NCBI RefSeq assembly: GCF_018474015.1
Contig: NZ_JAHCSG010000001.1
Location: 868,001 to 932,000, forward strand
Direction: 5' to 3'
DNA length: 64,000 bases
Source of the DNA: Williamsia sp. CHRR-6
GTDB lineage: Bacteria > Actinomycetota > Actinomycetes > Mycobacteriales > Mycobacteriaceae
In this document: positions 1 to 9,600 of the stretch, in pieces
Layout of the letters: each line of letters starts with the position of its first letter
Position numbering within the stretch: the first letter of the stretch is position 1
Notes under the pieces: model-generated
The model's input: only the letters and a program-made list of their open reading frames with translations
Told to the model about the DNA's origin: nothing
Databases searched by the model: none
Translations under genes and position numbers: made by a program

Positions 1-22
1 GCCTCGCCGACGTCCCATTGGT

Positions 23-898
23 ATGACTTTCACACCACACGAGTTCTGGGGACCGAGCGCCCACCTGTTCCGGTCGAGCGAGCTGATCGAGCCGAACCAC
101 GGCCTCCGTCGGATCCATCGCGGCGTATTCGCGGACGCGACTGCGCACCTCGAGGCAGTGGATCTCATACGAGCCGCGGTCATGCGGGCCGGTCCGGGCG
201 CAGTGGTGGCCGGGACCAGCGCGGCCATCTTGCACGGCACGCATTACGTAGAGCAGACCGATGTCGAACTCCTTCGCGACCTCAAAGGCCAAGGGCGGAA
301 CTGTAATTCGGTCCGAATCATGCGCACCGACGGGCTCGCCCCCGAGGATGTCACCACCGCGCAGTCCATGGCGGTGACCAACCCGATCCGCACTGCATAT
401 GACCTGGGCCGACGCTTCCCGGACTGGCTGGCGCTGGCCCACCTCGACGAGCTGACCGCAGTGACCGGAATGGACCTCAAACTGCTGTGGGTCTATATCC
501 GAGATCATCCGCGATCACGCGGGATCTGCCAGGTCAGAGAGCTCATCAGGTGGATCGATCCGCTGGCCGAGTCTCCGGGTGAGAGCTGGCTGCGATACGT
601 GATGATCAAGGATTCACTGCCCCGACCCGAGTTGCAGATCGAGTTGCGCGACCGCACCGGGCGGGTGTTCGCCCGACTCGATCTCGGGTACCGCCGCTAC
701 AAGGTGGCCGTCGAGTACGACGGCGTCAACTACCACTCGACGACCGACCAAGTCGCATACGACGAGCAGCTGGACCGTGCCGCCGAGGCGCTCGGATGGA
801 TCGTCATCAGGGTGACCGGCGCCGAACTGGCCTCGGATCCGCATGCGGTGACCGCCCGGATTCGCCGCGCGCTGGAGGGCAGGGGGTGGAAACGGTGA
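23..898 (+). CDS. DUF559/AbiEi-like endonuclease-fold protein
   Basis: A 291-residue protein. The C-terminal part (about residues 215-285) resembles the DUF559/Vsr-like endonuclease fold: VAVEYDGVNYHSTTDQ, then a Y-D-x-x-L-D-R-A helix and the strand WIVIRVTG. The N-terminal half, with GTSAAILHG, resembles the winged-helix AbiEi-antitoxin-like region that often precedes this fold in actinobacteria. Nuclease activity has not been shown for most of these proteins, so the role is unknown. No toxin gene sits beside it. The ATG has no clear Shine-Dalgarno, and only 22 bases precede it in the window. A tandem repeat array begins about 8 bases after the stop codon. Confidence 0.75.
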   Translation: MTFTPHEFWGPSAHLFRSSELIEPNHGLRRIHRGVFADATAHLEAVDLIRAAVMRAGPGAVVAGTSAAILHGTHYVEQTDVELLRDLKGQGRNCNSVRIMRTDGLAPEDVTTAQSMAVTNPIRTAYDLGRRFPDWLALAHLDELTAVTGMDLKLLWVYIRDHPRSRGICQVRELIRWIDPLAESPGESWLRYVMIKDSLPRPELQIELRDRTGRVFARLDLGYRRYKVAVEYDGVNYHSTTDQVAYDEQLDRAAEALGWIVIRVTGAELASDPHAVTARIRRALEGRGWKR

Positions 899-905
899 TC
901 GGCGG

Positions 906-1013
906 GTCGACTTCCGCCCACTCGACACCGATTACCGCCCACCCGACACCGATTACCGCCCACCCGACGCCGGTTTCCGCCCACTCGACGCCGGTTTCCG
1001 CCCACTCGACGGG
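906..1013 (+). repeat. 21-bp tandem repeat array 1 (about 5 units)
   Basis: About five head-to-tail units of 21 bp lie between the 3' ends of two convergent genes. Two unit types occur: one with core GATTACCGCCCA and one with core GGTTTCCGCCCA, both joined by a CGAC spacer. The first unit is shortened. The same two unit types, read on the opposite strand, make up the array at 60626-60877. In both places the TTTCCGCCCA strand is the coding strand of the gene just upstream. There are no spacers, so this is not CRISPR. Function unknown. Confidence 0.9.
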
Positions 1014-1100
1014 TCAGGTGAGCCAGGTGGCCAGTCGGGCGATCATCGGATCCAGCTCGGCGTAGAGCCCGTCGAAATCGTGGGCCGGCCCCGATATGTC

Positions 1101-2615
1101 TCAGTAGGCACCGTGGCGACCAAGCACCGCGCGAGCGGTGCGCCACAGGATCATCGCATCGGACATGATCGACCAGTTCTCCACGTAGGTGAGGTCCAGG
1201 CGCACCGATTCCTCCCACGACAGGTCCGAGCGCCCCGACACCTGCCACAGACCAGTCATTCCGGGGCGCACCAACATCCGCCGCACGATGGGACCGTCGT
1301 AGGTCTCCACCTCGCAGGGCAGCGGCGGACGCGGGCCCACCAGACTCATCGACCCGCCGATCACGTTGAACAACTGCGGCAGCTCGTCGATGCTGTAGCG
1401 CCGGATGATGCGCCCCACCCGGGTGACCCGTGGGTCGTCGCGGATCTTGAACAGCGCGCCGGCCCCCTCGTTCACCTCGGCGAGGTCGGCCCGCATGGCG
1501 TCGGCGCCGGTCACCATCGACCGGAACTTCCACATGGCAAAGGCAATGTTGTTCACACCCACGCGCTCAGACTTGTAGAACACCGGCCCACGCGAGTCGA
1601 GTTTGATGGCCACCGCACACACCAACAGCAGCGGCGACACCGCGATCAACAGTGCCAGCGCGCCCACCCGGTCGACCGCCGCCTTGACGAACTTGTTGGC
1701 CCCGTTGTAAGTGGGTTTGTCGATGTGCAGCAGCGGCAAACCCGCGACCGGACGCATGTGCATGCGGGGGCCCGCCACGTCCACCACACCTGGCGCCACC
1801 AGCATGTCGACGTCGAGACCCTCTAGTTCCCAGGACAGTTCACGCATCGCCGAATGCCCCAGCGCTTCGGCTGAGGCGACGGCCACCACACCTGCCCCGG
1901 CCCGCGACACCACCTCGCGCACTTCACCGAAGTGCCCGAGTATCTCCACGACTCGATCGCCGACGGTCAACGGGCTCAACGGATCCGGATGGTCTGCGGG
2001 CACGCACACCCCGATCACCTCGTAACCCAGCCCCGGCATGCTGTGCAACCGATCGATCAGCGGCAGCGCCGAAAGGACCTCGCCGACCACCACCACCCGA
2101 TCGAGATCGAGGCGGCGCCCACGGCGACGGTTGAGGTGTCCGCGCCACAGCCAGTGCGAGGCGATCAGCCCCACCGTGCCCACCGGCAGCGCGATGGCGA
2201 TGTAGATGCGGGCGATCCCCAGGTCGAACAGCAGGTCGGCGATCGCCAGGGTGCCGAACACCCCGAAACATGCGGCCACGATGCGCGCGTATTCGGTGGG
2301 ACCGGAGGCGATGATCCGACGATCCGTGCACTGCCGGATACGCAGAGCTGCCACCCACGCCGCGATCAGAAGGAGACTGACCACCCACACCGGAACGTGT
2401 GAGCGGCCCAACCTCTCGTCGAAGGACACCGGCCCGTAACGCAGGAACTGAGCCCCCAGGACTGCAGCCACGATGACCACCACGTCGGTAGCCCAGACCG
2501 AGCGGATGTAGCGAGACACCCACGACTGCGGACTGCTGACCCGCGATTCGATGTCACGTGACCGCGACCGCCGTCGATCGTGAGGTCGCGTCTGCGTCAA
2601 CTCGTCATGGGTCAC
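1101..2615 (-). CDS. WcaJ-type polyprenyl-phosphate sugar-1-phosphate transferase (paralogue 1)
   Basis: This is an initiating glycosyltransferase of exopolysaccharide synthesis, expected to move a hexose-1-phosphate from a nucleotide sugar to undecaprenyl/decaprenyl phosphate at the inner membrane. It has N-terminal hydrophobic segments, a central Rossmann-like region and the C-terminal bacterial sugar transferase domain: KFRSMVTGAD, RRYSIDELPQLFNVIGG, SLVGPRPPLP, RPGMTGLWQVSGRSDLSW. GTG at 2615 is preferred because GAAGG lies 8 bases upstream; a GTG at 2630 sits almost on top of an AGGAGG and is less likely. It is a close paralogue of the gene at 25362-26876, and both end in Gly-Ala-Tyr. 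It is divergent from the DUF218 gene. Confidence 0.9.
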   Translation of the reverse strand: MTHDELTQTRPHDRRRSRSRDIESRVSSPQSWVSRYIRSVWATDVVVIVAAVLGAQFLRYGPVSFDERLGRSHVPVWVVSLLLIAAWVAALRIRQCTDRRIIASGPTEYARIVAACFGVFGTLAIADLLFDLGIARIYIAIALPVGTVGLIASHWLWRGHLNRRRGRRLDLDRVVVVGEVLSALPLIDRLHSMPGLGYEVIGVCVPADHPDPLSPLTVGDRVVEILGHFGEVREVVSRAGAGVVAVASAEALGHSAMRELSWELEGLDVDMLVAPGVVDVAGPRMHMRPVAGLPLLHIDKPTYNGANKFVKAAVDRVGALALLIAVSPLLLVCAVAIKLDSRGPVFYKSERVGVNNIAFAMWKFRSMVTGADAMRADLAEVNEGAGALFKIRDDPRVTRVGRIIRRYSIDELPQLFNVIGGSMSLVGPRPPLPCEVETYDGPIVRRMLVRPGMTGLWQVSGRSDLSWEESVRLDLTYVENWSIMSDAMILWRTARAVLGRHGAY

Positions 2616-2757
2616 CGTGCGAACCTTCACTCCTCCTGTACTGGCGTGAAATCTACTCCTCGACTGCCCGTGGCATGGCCGGGGTCGCACAGTCGGTCAC
2701 TGTGACGTGCGGCGGCCGACCACCACGGGCGAGAAACGATCGCTATCGTGAGTCCTC
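2616..2757. promoter_or_regulatory. Divergent intergenic region with a short dyad
   Basis: A 142-base region between the divergent sugar transferase and DUF218 genes. It should hold both promoters. The only symmetric element I see is GTCAC-T-GTGAC at 2696-2706, five-base arms around one base. That is short enough to be chance. Confidence 0.25.
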
Positions 2758-3300
2758 GTGATCGCAATCGCGAGGAGGCTGGTGCTCTGGGGCCTGCTCG
2801 TGGTGCTCCTCATCGGTGCGGCGGGCCTACCCGTCTACGTCTATCCGGTGGCCGCCGACAAACCACACCGCTCCGACGTGATCATGGTCCTCGGTGGGCG
2901 CCAGGACGGACGTGAGCGCTACGCGATCTCACTGGCCGAAAAAGGCCTCGCGCCTACGGTTCTCATCTCCAACCCGTACGGCACCGATGACGCCTACGCC
3001 AATTCCATTTGCGACGGCACGTATTCGGTGCGGGTGGTCTGTTTTGCCCCCTCGCCCACCACCACTCGCGGGGAGGCCCGTTACCTTCGCGCCCAGGCCG
3101 CCATCCACCACTGGCGATCGGCGATGGTGGTCACCTTCACCCCGCACGTCGCGCGCGCTGAATACATCGTCGGCCGCTGCTTCACCGGCGATCTGCGGGT
3201 GATCGACTATTCCCCGCATCTCTCGCCGTACTACTGGGGCTATATGTACCTCTACCAGACAGCGGGTTTCGTTCGGGCATTCGCACAGGATGGCTGCTGA
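2758..3300 (+). CDS. DUF218 (YdcF/SanA/ElyC-like) membrane-anchored protein
   Basis: A 180-residue protein with one N-terminal transmembrane segment (about residues 8-30, LVLWGLLVVLLIGAAGLPVY) and an extracytoplasmic DUF218 domain. Family features are SDVIMVLGGRQDGRERY, a central TTTRGEARYL segment and MVVTFTPHVARAEYI. DUF218 proteins are linked to cell-envelope and polyprenyl-carrier functions in other bacteria (ElyC, SanA), but the chemistry is not settled. At 180 aa it is a short, single-domain member. The GTG start at 2758 has only a weak ribosome binding site. Its place between a polyprenyl sugar transferase and a secreted lipase fits an envelope role. Confidence 0.75.
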   Translation: MIAIARRLVLWGLLVVLLIGAAGLPVYVYPVAADKPHRSDVIMVLGGRQDGRERYAISLAEKGLAPTVLISNPYGTDDAYANSICDGTYSVRVVCFAPSPTTTRGEARYLRAQAAIHHWRSAMVVTFTPHVARAEYIVGRCFTGDLRVIDYSPHLSPYYWGYMYLYQTAGFVRAFAQDGC

Positions 3301-3358
3301 CCCTCTCGCCCGTTTTGCCTTTGTTTGCCGGACATTATCCAAATCCGCGTGAACATTA

Positions 3359-3384
3359 TTGGGACACAACACTTTGCGTACACT
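3359..3384 (+). promoter_or_regulatory. Possible promoter of the secreted lipase gene
   Basis: An AT-richer stretch between 3300 and 3487 contains TACACT at 3379-3384, which resembles a -10 element. TTGGGA at 3359-3364 is an imperfect -35 with short (14-base) spacing. The same TACACT hexamer lies in the leader region of the gmd operon. Weak evidence. Confidence 0.22.
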
Positions 3385-3486
3385 GAGTGGCACCATCTGC
3401 CCGGCCAGAGCCACCTGGCCGCCTCGGAAAAGTCGTGGGACGCCGCAGATGGACATCAGTGCCACAGCCAGCATCAGGGGAAAATC

Positions 3487-4674
3487 GTGGTCATCACGAC
3501 GAAATGGCATCGCGGTCTCGTCACCGCCGTATCGATTGCAGTTGCCTGCGTATTCGTGCTCGGGACAGGTTCAGCTTCGGCCGTCTCCGACACGCCGCTG
3601 CCCGCCTCGACGCTGCCCACCCCAGTGGGCACCTCACCGGTGGCGCGTGGCGCCATCATCGGGCCCACCCAGGATCTGACGTGGATCGACAAGACCACTG
3701 TCTCGCTGGCGAAGTTCGCCTCGTACAGTTCGACCGATGCCACCCGCGGTTCCGCGGTGACGGTCACCGGTTCGTTCGTGATCCCGCAGGGCACGCCACC
3801 TCCGGGCGGATGGCCGGTGGTCGTTATCGCTCACCCCACCATCGGGCTGACCAACAATTGCGGCATCCCCAACCTGCCGGTGGCCGCCTACGTGGCCCTG
3901 CCCATCGTGACTCCGTTCACCTCGCTGGGGTACGCCGTGGCGATTCCCGACTATGAAGGACTGGGCCCCAACGGAACCCATCGTTATCTGGACCCACGTG
4001 CCGCGGCGTACAACGTGATCGATGCCGTCCGAGCGTTCGGCAAGCTCTCACCTGCGGTGTCGAAGCGATGGCTGGTCGTCGGAAACTCCCAGGGTGGCCA
4101 TGCGGCCTGGGCCGCAGACGAATACAACTCGCTCTATGGGCAGGGTCTTTCCATGGTCGCAGCGGTGGCGATCAACCCCGTGGCCAATGTAACCGCTTTC
4201 CCCGCACTGGCCGCGGCGGGTCGACTCTCGGCCAATCAACGTGCCCTCGCGACGGCTCTCGCGTATGCGGCAGTCCAGTCGTCGAACGGCACCTTGACTC
4301 TCAAGCAGCTCATTCCTGGCGTCACCCAGGATCAGATCACCTCGTTGATCGGCTGCGGACCTGATCGACCCGCCGTGGCGGCGAGCATCACCGCGGCACA
4401 GGTGACCCCGGCCGACTCCTCCGCGGTCACGTCGTATCAGGCGGCATTGAGTCGGCTGGCGCTGCCCCAGCGCCGTCTGTCCGTCCCGCTGCGGGTCATC
4501 CAGTCCGATCGTGACGACGTGATCCTGCCGTCCTGGAACACTTTTGCGATCCGAGCGGCGCGAGCCGCAGGCGGCTCGGTGTCCCAGCGGGTGCAGGTGG
4601 GCGGCGACCACCAGTACGCCAAGCTCGACGCAACCGACTTCGCCTGGATCGCAGGCGTTTTCGCCCAGCGCTAG
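3487..4674 (+). CDS. Secreted lipase-family alpha/beta hydrolase
   Basis: An exported serine hydrolase of the secretory lipase family (PF03583 type), 395 residues from the chosen start. GTG at 3487 is preferred because AGGGG ends 6 bases upstream and translation from it begins with a clean signal peptide: KWHRG, a hydrophobic core, then cleavage near GSASA|VSD. There is no lipobox Cys, so it is predicted to be released or only loosely attached. The nucleophile is Ser201 in GNSQGG, with candidate Asp343 (SDRDDVILP) and His375 (GGDHQYA). Three paralogues, all lipoproteins, lie at 32352-36188. The stop codon overlaps the convergent DUF4012 gene by 4 bases. Confidence 0.85.
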   Translation: MVITTKWHRGLVTAVSIAVACVFVLGTGSASAVSDTPLPASTLPTPVGTSPVARGAIIGPTQDLTWIDKTTVSLAKFASYSSTDATRGSAVTVTGSFVIPQGTPPPGGWPVVVIAHPTIGLTNNCGIPNLPVAAYVALPIVTPFTSLGYAVAIPDYEGLGPNGTHRYLDPRAAAYNVIDAVRAFGKLSPAVSKRWLVVGNSQGGHAAWAADEYNSLYGQGLSMVAAVAINPVANVTAFPALAAAGRLSANQRALATALAYAAVQSSNGTLTLKQLIPGVTQDQITSLIGCGPDRPAVAASITAAQVTPADSSAVTSYQAALSRLALPQRRLSVPLRVIQSDRDDVILPSWNTFAIRAARAAGGSVSQRVQVGGDHQYAKLDATDFAWIAGVFAQR

Positions 4675-6617
4675 CGGCAAGCAGGAAGGTCAACCTGCAC
4701 TGTCGGCTTGTCGACCAAGGGCTGCACCGGAACCAACGGTGCACCCTTGGCCGAGGTCGGCTCCAGCATCTTGATGACCACGGTGGATGTCTTGCCCGGC
4801 AGCGTGGTCACCTGTGCCGAGGCCCGGCGGTGGCCGCGTTCTTCGCCGACCAGATACAGCACGGGTTGACCGTTGAGGGTCATGTTGGCCACCTCCGACC
4901 CAGCAGTGGCCAGCAGGGTGACCTCGGACAGCATGGTGCCCTTGCGCAGCTTCAGTTGCGGGTTGCCCAAGCCGCCGATCACGTACTCGGGCAACGTCAG
5001 ATCGGTGACGGTGTTCTGCAGTGTCACCGTGATCGTGGTGATGCGGGTGGGGCCGGAGCCACATTCGGGTCCGGTGTAGGTGATGGAACGCCGAAGGTAG
5101 TAGTCGATCTTGTTGCCGGCGAGGTTGCCGATCAACACCTCGGCGTACGGACGGTTCGTCTCGGTCACCTCGTGCGCCAATCCCGCCTGCCGCAACACGT
5201 TCTGTTCGTCGGCACGGGCGCTGTAGACCATCAGTCGCCGTTCGAGCACCGCCCGACCCAGCGCTTCGAGCACCCCGGCGGTGTTGCCGCGCGCCGTCGA
5301 CACCTTGCTGATGGCTTGCGCGGCGATCTCCTGCAGAAAAGCCTTACGCGCCGGGTTGTCCCCACCGAACCGGCGATATGACGACGACAACGTCACCTCC
5401 ACCACGTTGGCCCCGGTGATCTGCTCGCCCGAGGGCAACACGATGGGGCCGGTCGCGGTGAGCAGATAGCTCAGCGCGATCGGGTCGGCGGCCACCGCAC
5501 CGTCGAGCCGCTGCCCGGATTGCTGCTGCCACATCGACATCCAGATCTGCGCCGCATACGGGAAGTTGCCGCTGATGTTGCTGTTGCGCGAATCGGTGTA
5601 GGGCCGGCTGGCCAGGTAGTTGGAGTCGAAATCGGCTCCGAGGTTGATCGGACGCGCCGGAGCCCGCAGCGTCGAGTTGGGTCCCAGCTTGTCGACGGTC
5701 ACCTTGCCGCCGCGGGCGCTGAACACCGCGTACGCCCCCAACAGTCCTCCGGTGCCGCGTGATTCGGCCGGGGTCTGGAACCCGAAGAAGTATCGGCGTG
5801 GCTCCTGCCTGCCCAACATCGGTGGCAGCAGGCGCGCGGCATAGTCGGTGCCGGCGACGAACCGGTTGAGCTTCACCAACTGCGTCACCAGTGCGTCGCG
5901 GGCGTTGGCGACTGTGCCCAACCACGATGGATCGATCCCGGACGCACGGGTCTGCAGACGCGCGGCGCTCGCCGCGATCGGGGCCAGCTCGGGTTGGGCC
6001 GCGGCCAACGCATCGACGTTGATGCCCTTGTCGCCGCTCCGCAACGTCTCGGGATTCAACGTGTCGGCCAACGCCGATGTGGGAGTGAGGACGTCGGTAG
6101 CCACGTCATCGACCACCCCGGCGATGGCACCGGCGGTGGCCAGCGGATCACCGAGGTAGGGCACCGCCGCGGCGGCCCGGAAAACCATGTCACGCGTGCG
6201 GGCGTGGGCTGTCCGCGCCGCCGAGGATGCCTGCGCAGCTTGCGCTTTGGCAACACCCACATCGCCGGCGAGGATGGCCTGGCGGGCTGCGTTGGCGTGG
6301 GTGCGAGCCGACTCGAGGTTCGTCTTCGCCGAATACGTCAGATAGCCCAGGTAGGCCCCGGCGATGAGCAGCAACCCGAGGACCACGGCGACACCGATGA
6401 GGACGGGGCGGCGACGTCGGCGCCGCATCGCGCCAGTCGCCGGCTGCCCGGCACCCACATCAAGGACGCCATCGTCGGATCGGGATCCATCGGAGCTGAG
6501 TTCACCAGGGCTGGCCTCTTCGGGGCTGGGTTCATCAGGGCTGGATTCTTCAGGGCTGGATTCTTCGGGGCTGGGTTCGTCGGGTCGGGATTCATCCGAG
6601 CCGTACTCGTCGGTCAT
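4671..6617 (-). CDS. DUF4012 membrane protein of polysaccharide loci
   Basis: A 648-residue DUF4012 protein. The N-terminus is a strongly acidic cytoplasmic tail made of imperfect five-residue repeats of the S-P-E-E-S/S-P-D-E-P type (about residues 8-40). A polybasic stop (MRRRRRRP) and one transmembrane helix (about residues 70-95) follow, then a long extracytoplasmic region with a helical Ala-rich part and the conserved FGFQTPAESRGTGG motif. DUF4012 proteins often sit in Gram-positive exopolysaccharide clusters; their molecular role is unknown. ATG at 6617 has GGGAG 5 bases upstream and is preferred over GTG at 6623. It follows the NRPS stop by about 27 bases on the same strand, so co-transcription is likely. 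Confidence 0.85.
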   Translation of the reverse strand: MTDEYGSDESRPDEPSPEESSPEESSPDEPSPEEASPGELSSDGSRSDDGVLDVGAGQPATGAMRRRRRRPVLIGVAVVLGLLLIAGAYLGYLTYSAKTNLESARTHANAARQAILAGDVGVAKAQAAQASSAARTAHARTRDMVFRAAAAVPYLGDPLATAGAIAGVVDDVATDVLTPTSALADTLNPETLRSGDKGINVDALAAAQPELAPIAASAARLQTRASGIDPSWLGTVANARDALVTQLVKLNRFVAGTDYAARLLPPMLGRQEPRRYFFGFQTPAESRGTGGLLGAYAVFSARGGKVTVDKLGPNSTLRAPARPINLGADFDSNYLASRPYTDSRNSNISGNFPYAAQIWMSMWQQQSGQRLDGAVAADPIALSYLLTATGPIVLPSGEQITGANVVEVTLSSSYRRFGGDNPARKAFLQEIAAQAISKVSTARGNTAGVLEALGRAVLERRLMVYSARADEQNVLRQAGLAHEVTETNRPYAEVLIGNLAGNKIDYYLRRSITYTGPECGSGPTRITTITVTLQNTVTDLTLPEYVIGGLGNPQLKLRKGTMLSEVTLLATAGSEVANMTLNGQPVLYLVGEERGHRRASAQVTTLPGKTSTVVIKMLEPTSAKGAPLVPVQPLVDKPTVQVDLPACR

Positions 6618-6644
6618 CGCCACTCCCTGTTGTTCGGCCTCATG

Positions 6645-9600
6645 TCACTGTTCAACCCCACCCAGCCCGCCCGGCCCACCTCCGGCCGAGAGATCCAGAG
6701 CGGCAAGCATCTCCCCGATCTTCTTCATCGCTTCCCACTCGCCCATCTCCGCGTGATCCACTCCGGACGACACCGCGATCATCGATCCGCCCACGTGCGC
6801 AGCCCAGCGCTGTGGGTTCGGATTATCCTGCGCCGCAACGTAAACCGTAGAGGTAGGGGTGGCCGACCCGGGGGTGTCCTGCCCGGCGGCCTGGATCAGC
6901 AGGTTGACTCGGCGTAGGTAGTCGGCATAGCGACGCGCGTCGAGCGCCTGCAGCAGGCTGGCCACCTCAGGTTCAATGCGGGCGGCGGTGCGGGTCGCGA
7001 TCTCGTCGGGATGCCGGGCGTCGAGCAGCACCAGCAGTTCCACCCGTTCGGCGAGACGCTGCAGCCGCTGCGCCATCGCGTGGGCGAGCTGTCCACCCAC
7101 CGACCAGCCCAACAGCCGGTACGGACCGTGCGGCTGACGCCGCCGCAGCGTGGCCAGATGCGCCTCGGCCAATGCACCGATGGTGGCGGGCATCGGGAGA
7201 TCGGGATCGACGAGTCCCGGAAGTTGAAGCCCCAGTATCGGTCCGGGCAGCGTCGAGACCAACGGGGCGTAGTTCCAGGCCAATCCGCCGCCAGAGTGCA
7301 CGCACCACAGCGCGCCGGGAGACACCGATTCGTCGACGGGCACCGCGCGGGGACCCGTCTTGGTCAGCTCAACCACCGCAGCCAGAGCGTCGGGGGCCTG
7401 ATCGCCGGCATCGATGGCGGCGGCCAGTGCGGCCGCGGTGGGGTGCACGAACACCGCGGCCACCGCCACGTGCGCCCCCAGGCGCTCCCGCAGCCCCACG
7501 GCCACCCGCGCAAGCTGCAGCGACGTGCCGCCGGCCGCGAAGAAGTCGTCGTGTACTCCGATATTACTGGCGTCCAACACCTCTCGGAACACGTCGAGTA
7601 CCGCGGCTTCGGTGGCCGTGACCGGCTGACCACCAGCCGGGCTCGACCAGTCCACCGCGGGCAATGCGGCCACGTCCAACTTGCCCACCGGGGTGCGCGG
7701 TAGCTGATCGATCTCGATCAGCCGGGCCGGCATCGACGTGGACGGCAGCAGTCGCGCGGCCGCTGAGCGCAGCCGGGCGAGGTCGCGTCCGTCGGTCGGC
7801 GCCACTACGTAGGAGACCAGCACCGCACCCAAGGGGCCGGCGCTCACCACGGTGGCAGCGTCACGAGCCCCCACCCGACGCAGCACGCTGTTCACCTCAC
7901 CGGGTTCCACCCGCACGCCGCGCACCGTGAGCTGTTCGTCCACGCGGCCACAGAACTCCAACCCACCGGTGGTGGTGCGCACCCGATCACCGGTGCGATA
8001 CATGCGACGACCACGTGGTCCGGCGACGAAACGTGTTGCTGTCAGCGCGGAATCACTGTAACCCTGCGCCAACGCCGGACCGTGCAGGTACAACTCGCCC
8101 ACCGTACCGTCGGGCACCGGCCGCAGATGCGTGTCCAGCACGCTCACCCCGACATCGGCGTACGGCGAGCCGATCAACACCGACCGCTCGGCCACCACCG
8201 GCCATCGGGTGGCGAAGATCGTCGCCTCGGTCGGTCCGTAGACGACAAACACCACCCGCCCAGAAGACCAGCGCTCCAACAGATCTCGCGACATCCGTTC
8301 ACCGCCCACCCACACTCGCCGCAGACGCGGCAACTTCGCGGGGTCCAGGCTCGACAGCACCGTGGGGGTGAGGAACATCGCGGTCACACCGAGTCGTGCC
8401 AACTCGGCCGTGCCCACGTCGCCGCCGACCAGGCCCGGTGCGATGACCGACAGCCGGGCTCCGGATCCGGTGGCCAGCAACACATCCAGGATGGCGGCAT
8501 CGAAACTGGTGGCCGACATCATGGCGACCCGGTCCAGCGGGGTGAGCGGGAACTCGTCGGGATCGGTGAACGTCGACAGACCTCGATGCGTCACCCACAC
8601 CGGGTTGGGCACCCCGGTGCTACCGGAGGTGAAGACGAGGTAGGCGGGCGCATCGACCCCGGTGTCCACCGGCGGCTGCGGGGTCACCGCATCCAGTGCA
8701 CCCGGATGCACCGGTATGTCCACGCTCACCCGCCCGGCCGCGAGGTCCCCCAACGGATCTCCGATCACCACCCGGGCGTCCACGGTCTCGAGCATCAGGG
8801 TGATCCGCTCAGGCGGATAGGCGGGATCGATTGGCGCATACACCGCGCCGATCCGCACCACAGCCCACAACGCCACCAGCGAGCGCACCGAGCGCGGCAA
8901 CAGCACCGCCACCGGCTGTCCCGCGCGAACACCGTGCGCACGTAGTTCGTTGGCGATCAGCCAAGACCAACGGTCGAGATCACGGTAGGTCAGGGTGAGG
9001 GTGCCGTCGTCCACGGCCACCGCAAACGGATGCTCGGCCACCGCCGCGGCCAGGATCGATCCGAAGCTGACCGGGGTGCGTTCTGGTTCGGCCAGCAACG
9101 ACAGCGACTGCAGGTCGGCCTCGTCGTCGGTGCGCAGGTCGATCGCGTCCACCGGCGCGGCCAGGCCCCGGTCGGTGATCTGGGTGAGCGCGCGGCGCCA
9201 CCGGTCGGCAAACACGGCCACCGTCGACCGGTCGAACAGCGACTCGGCGTAGCCGAACGCGACGGTCATCCGACCGTTGAGCGGGTCGACGGTCACCGTC
9301 ACCTGCAGGTCGAATTCTGATGCGGGACTGTAGATCTGCGAATCCGAGCTCTCGGCACCGGACTCAGCAGATCCCACGCCACCTGCCAGTTCCACTACCG
9401 ACAGCATCACCTGCACCAACGGATGGCGCCCGGCATCACGGGGAACGCCCAGCGCACCGACGATCTCGTCGAAGCCGATCAGCGCGGCATCGAGTGCGGC
9501 GGCATCGGTTTCACGCACCAGAGCCAGCAGCTCACCCACCCGCAGGCCTGGACGCAGCCGGGTACGCAAGGCGACGGTGGAGACGAACATGCCGACCATG

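Noticed and set aside
3325-3486. N-terminal extension of the secreted lipase
   Set aside because: The 54 upstream codons precede a good ribosome binding site and a clean signal peptide at 3487, and they contain promoter-like sequence.
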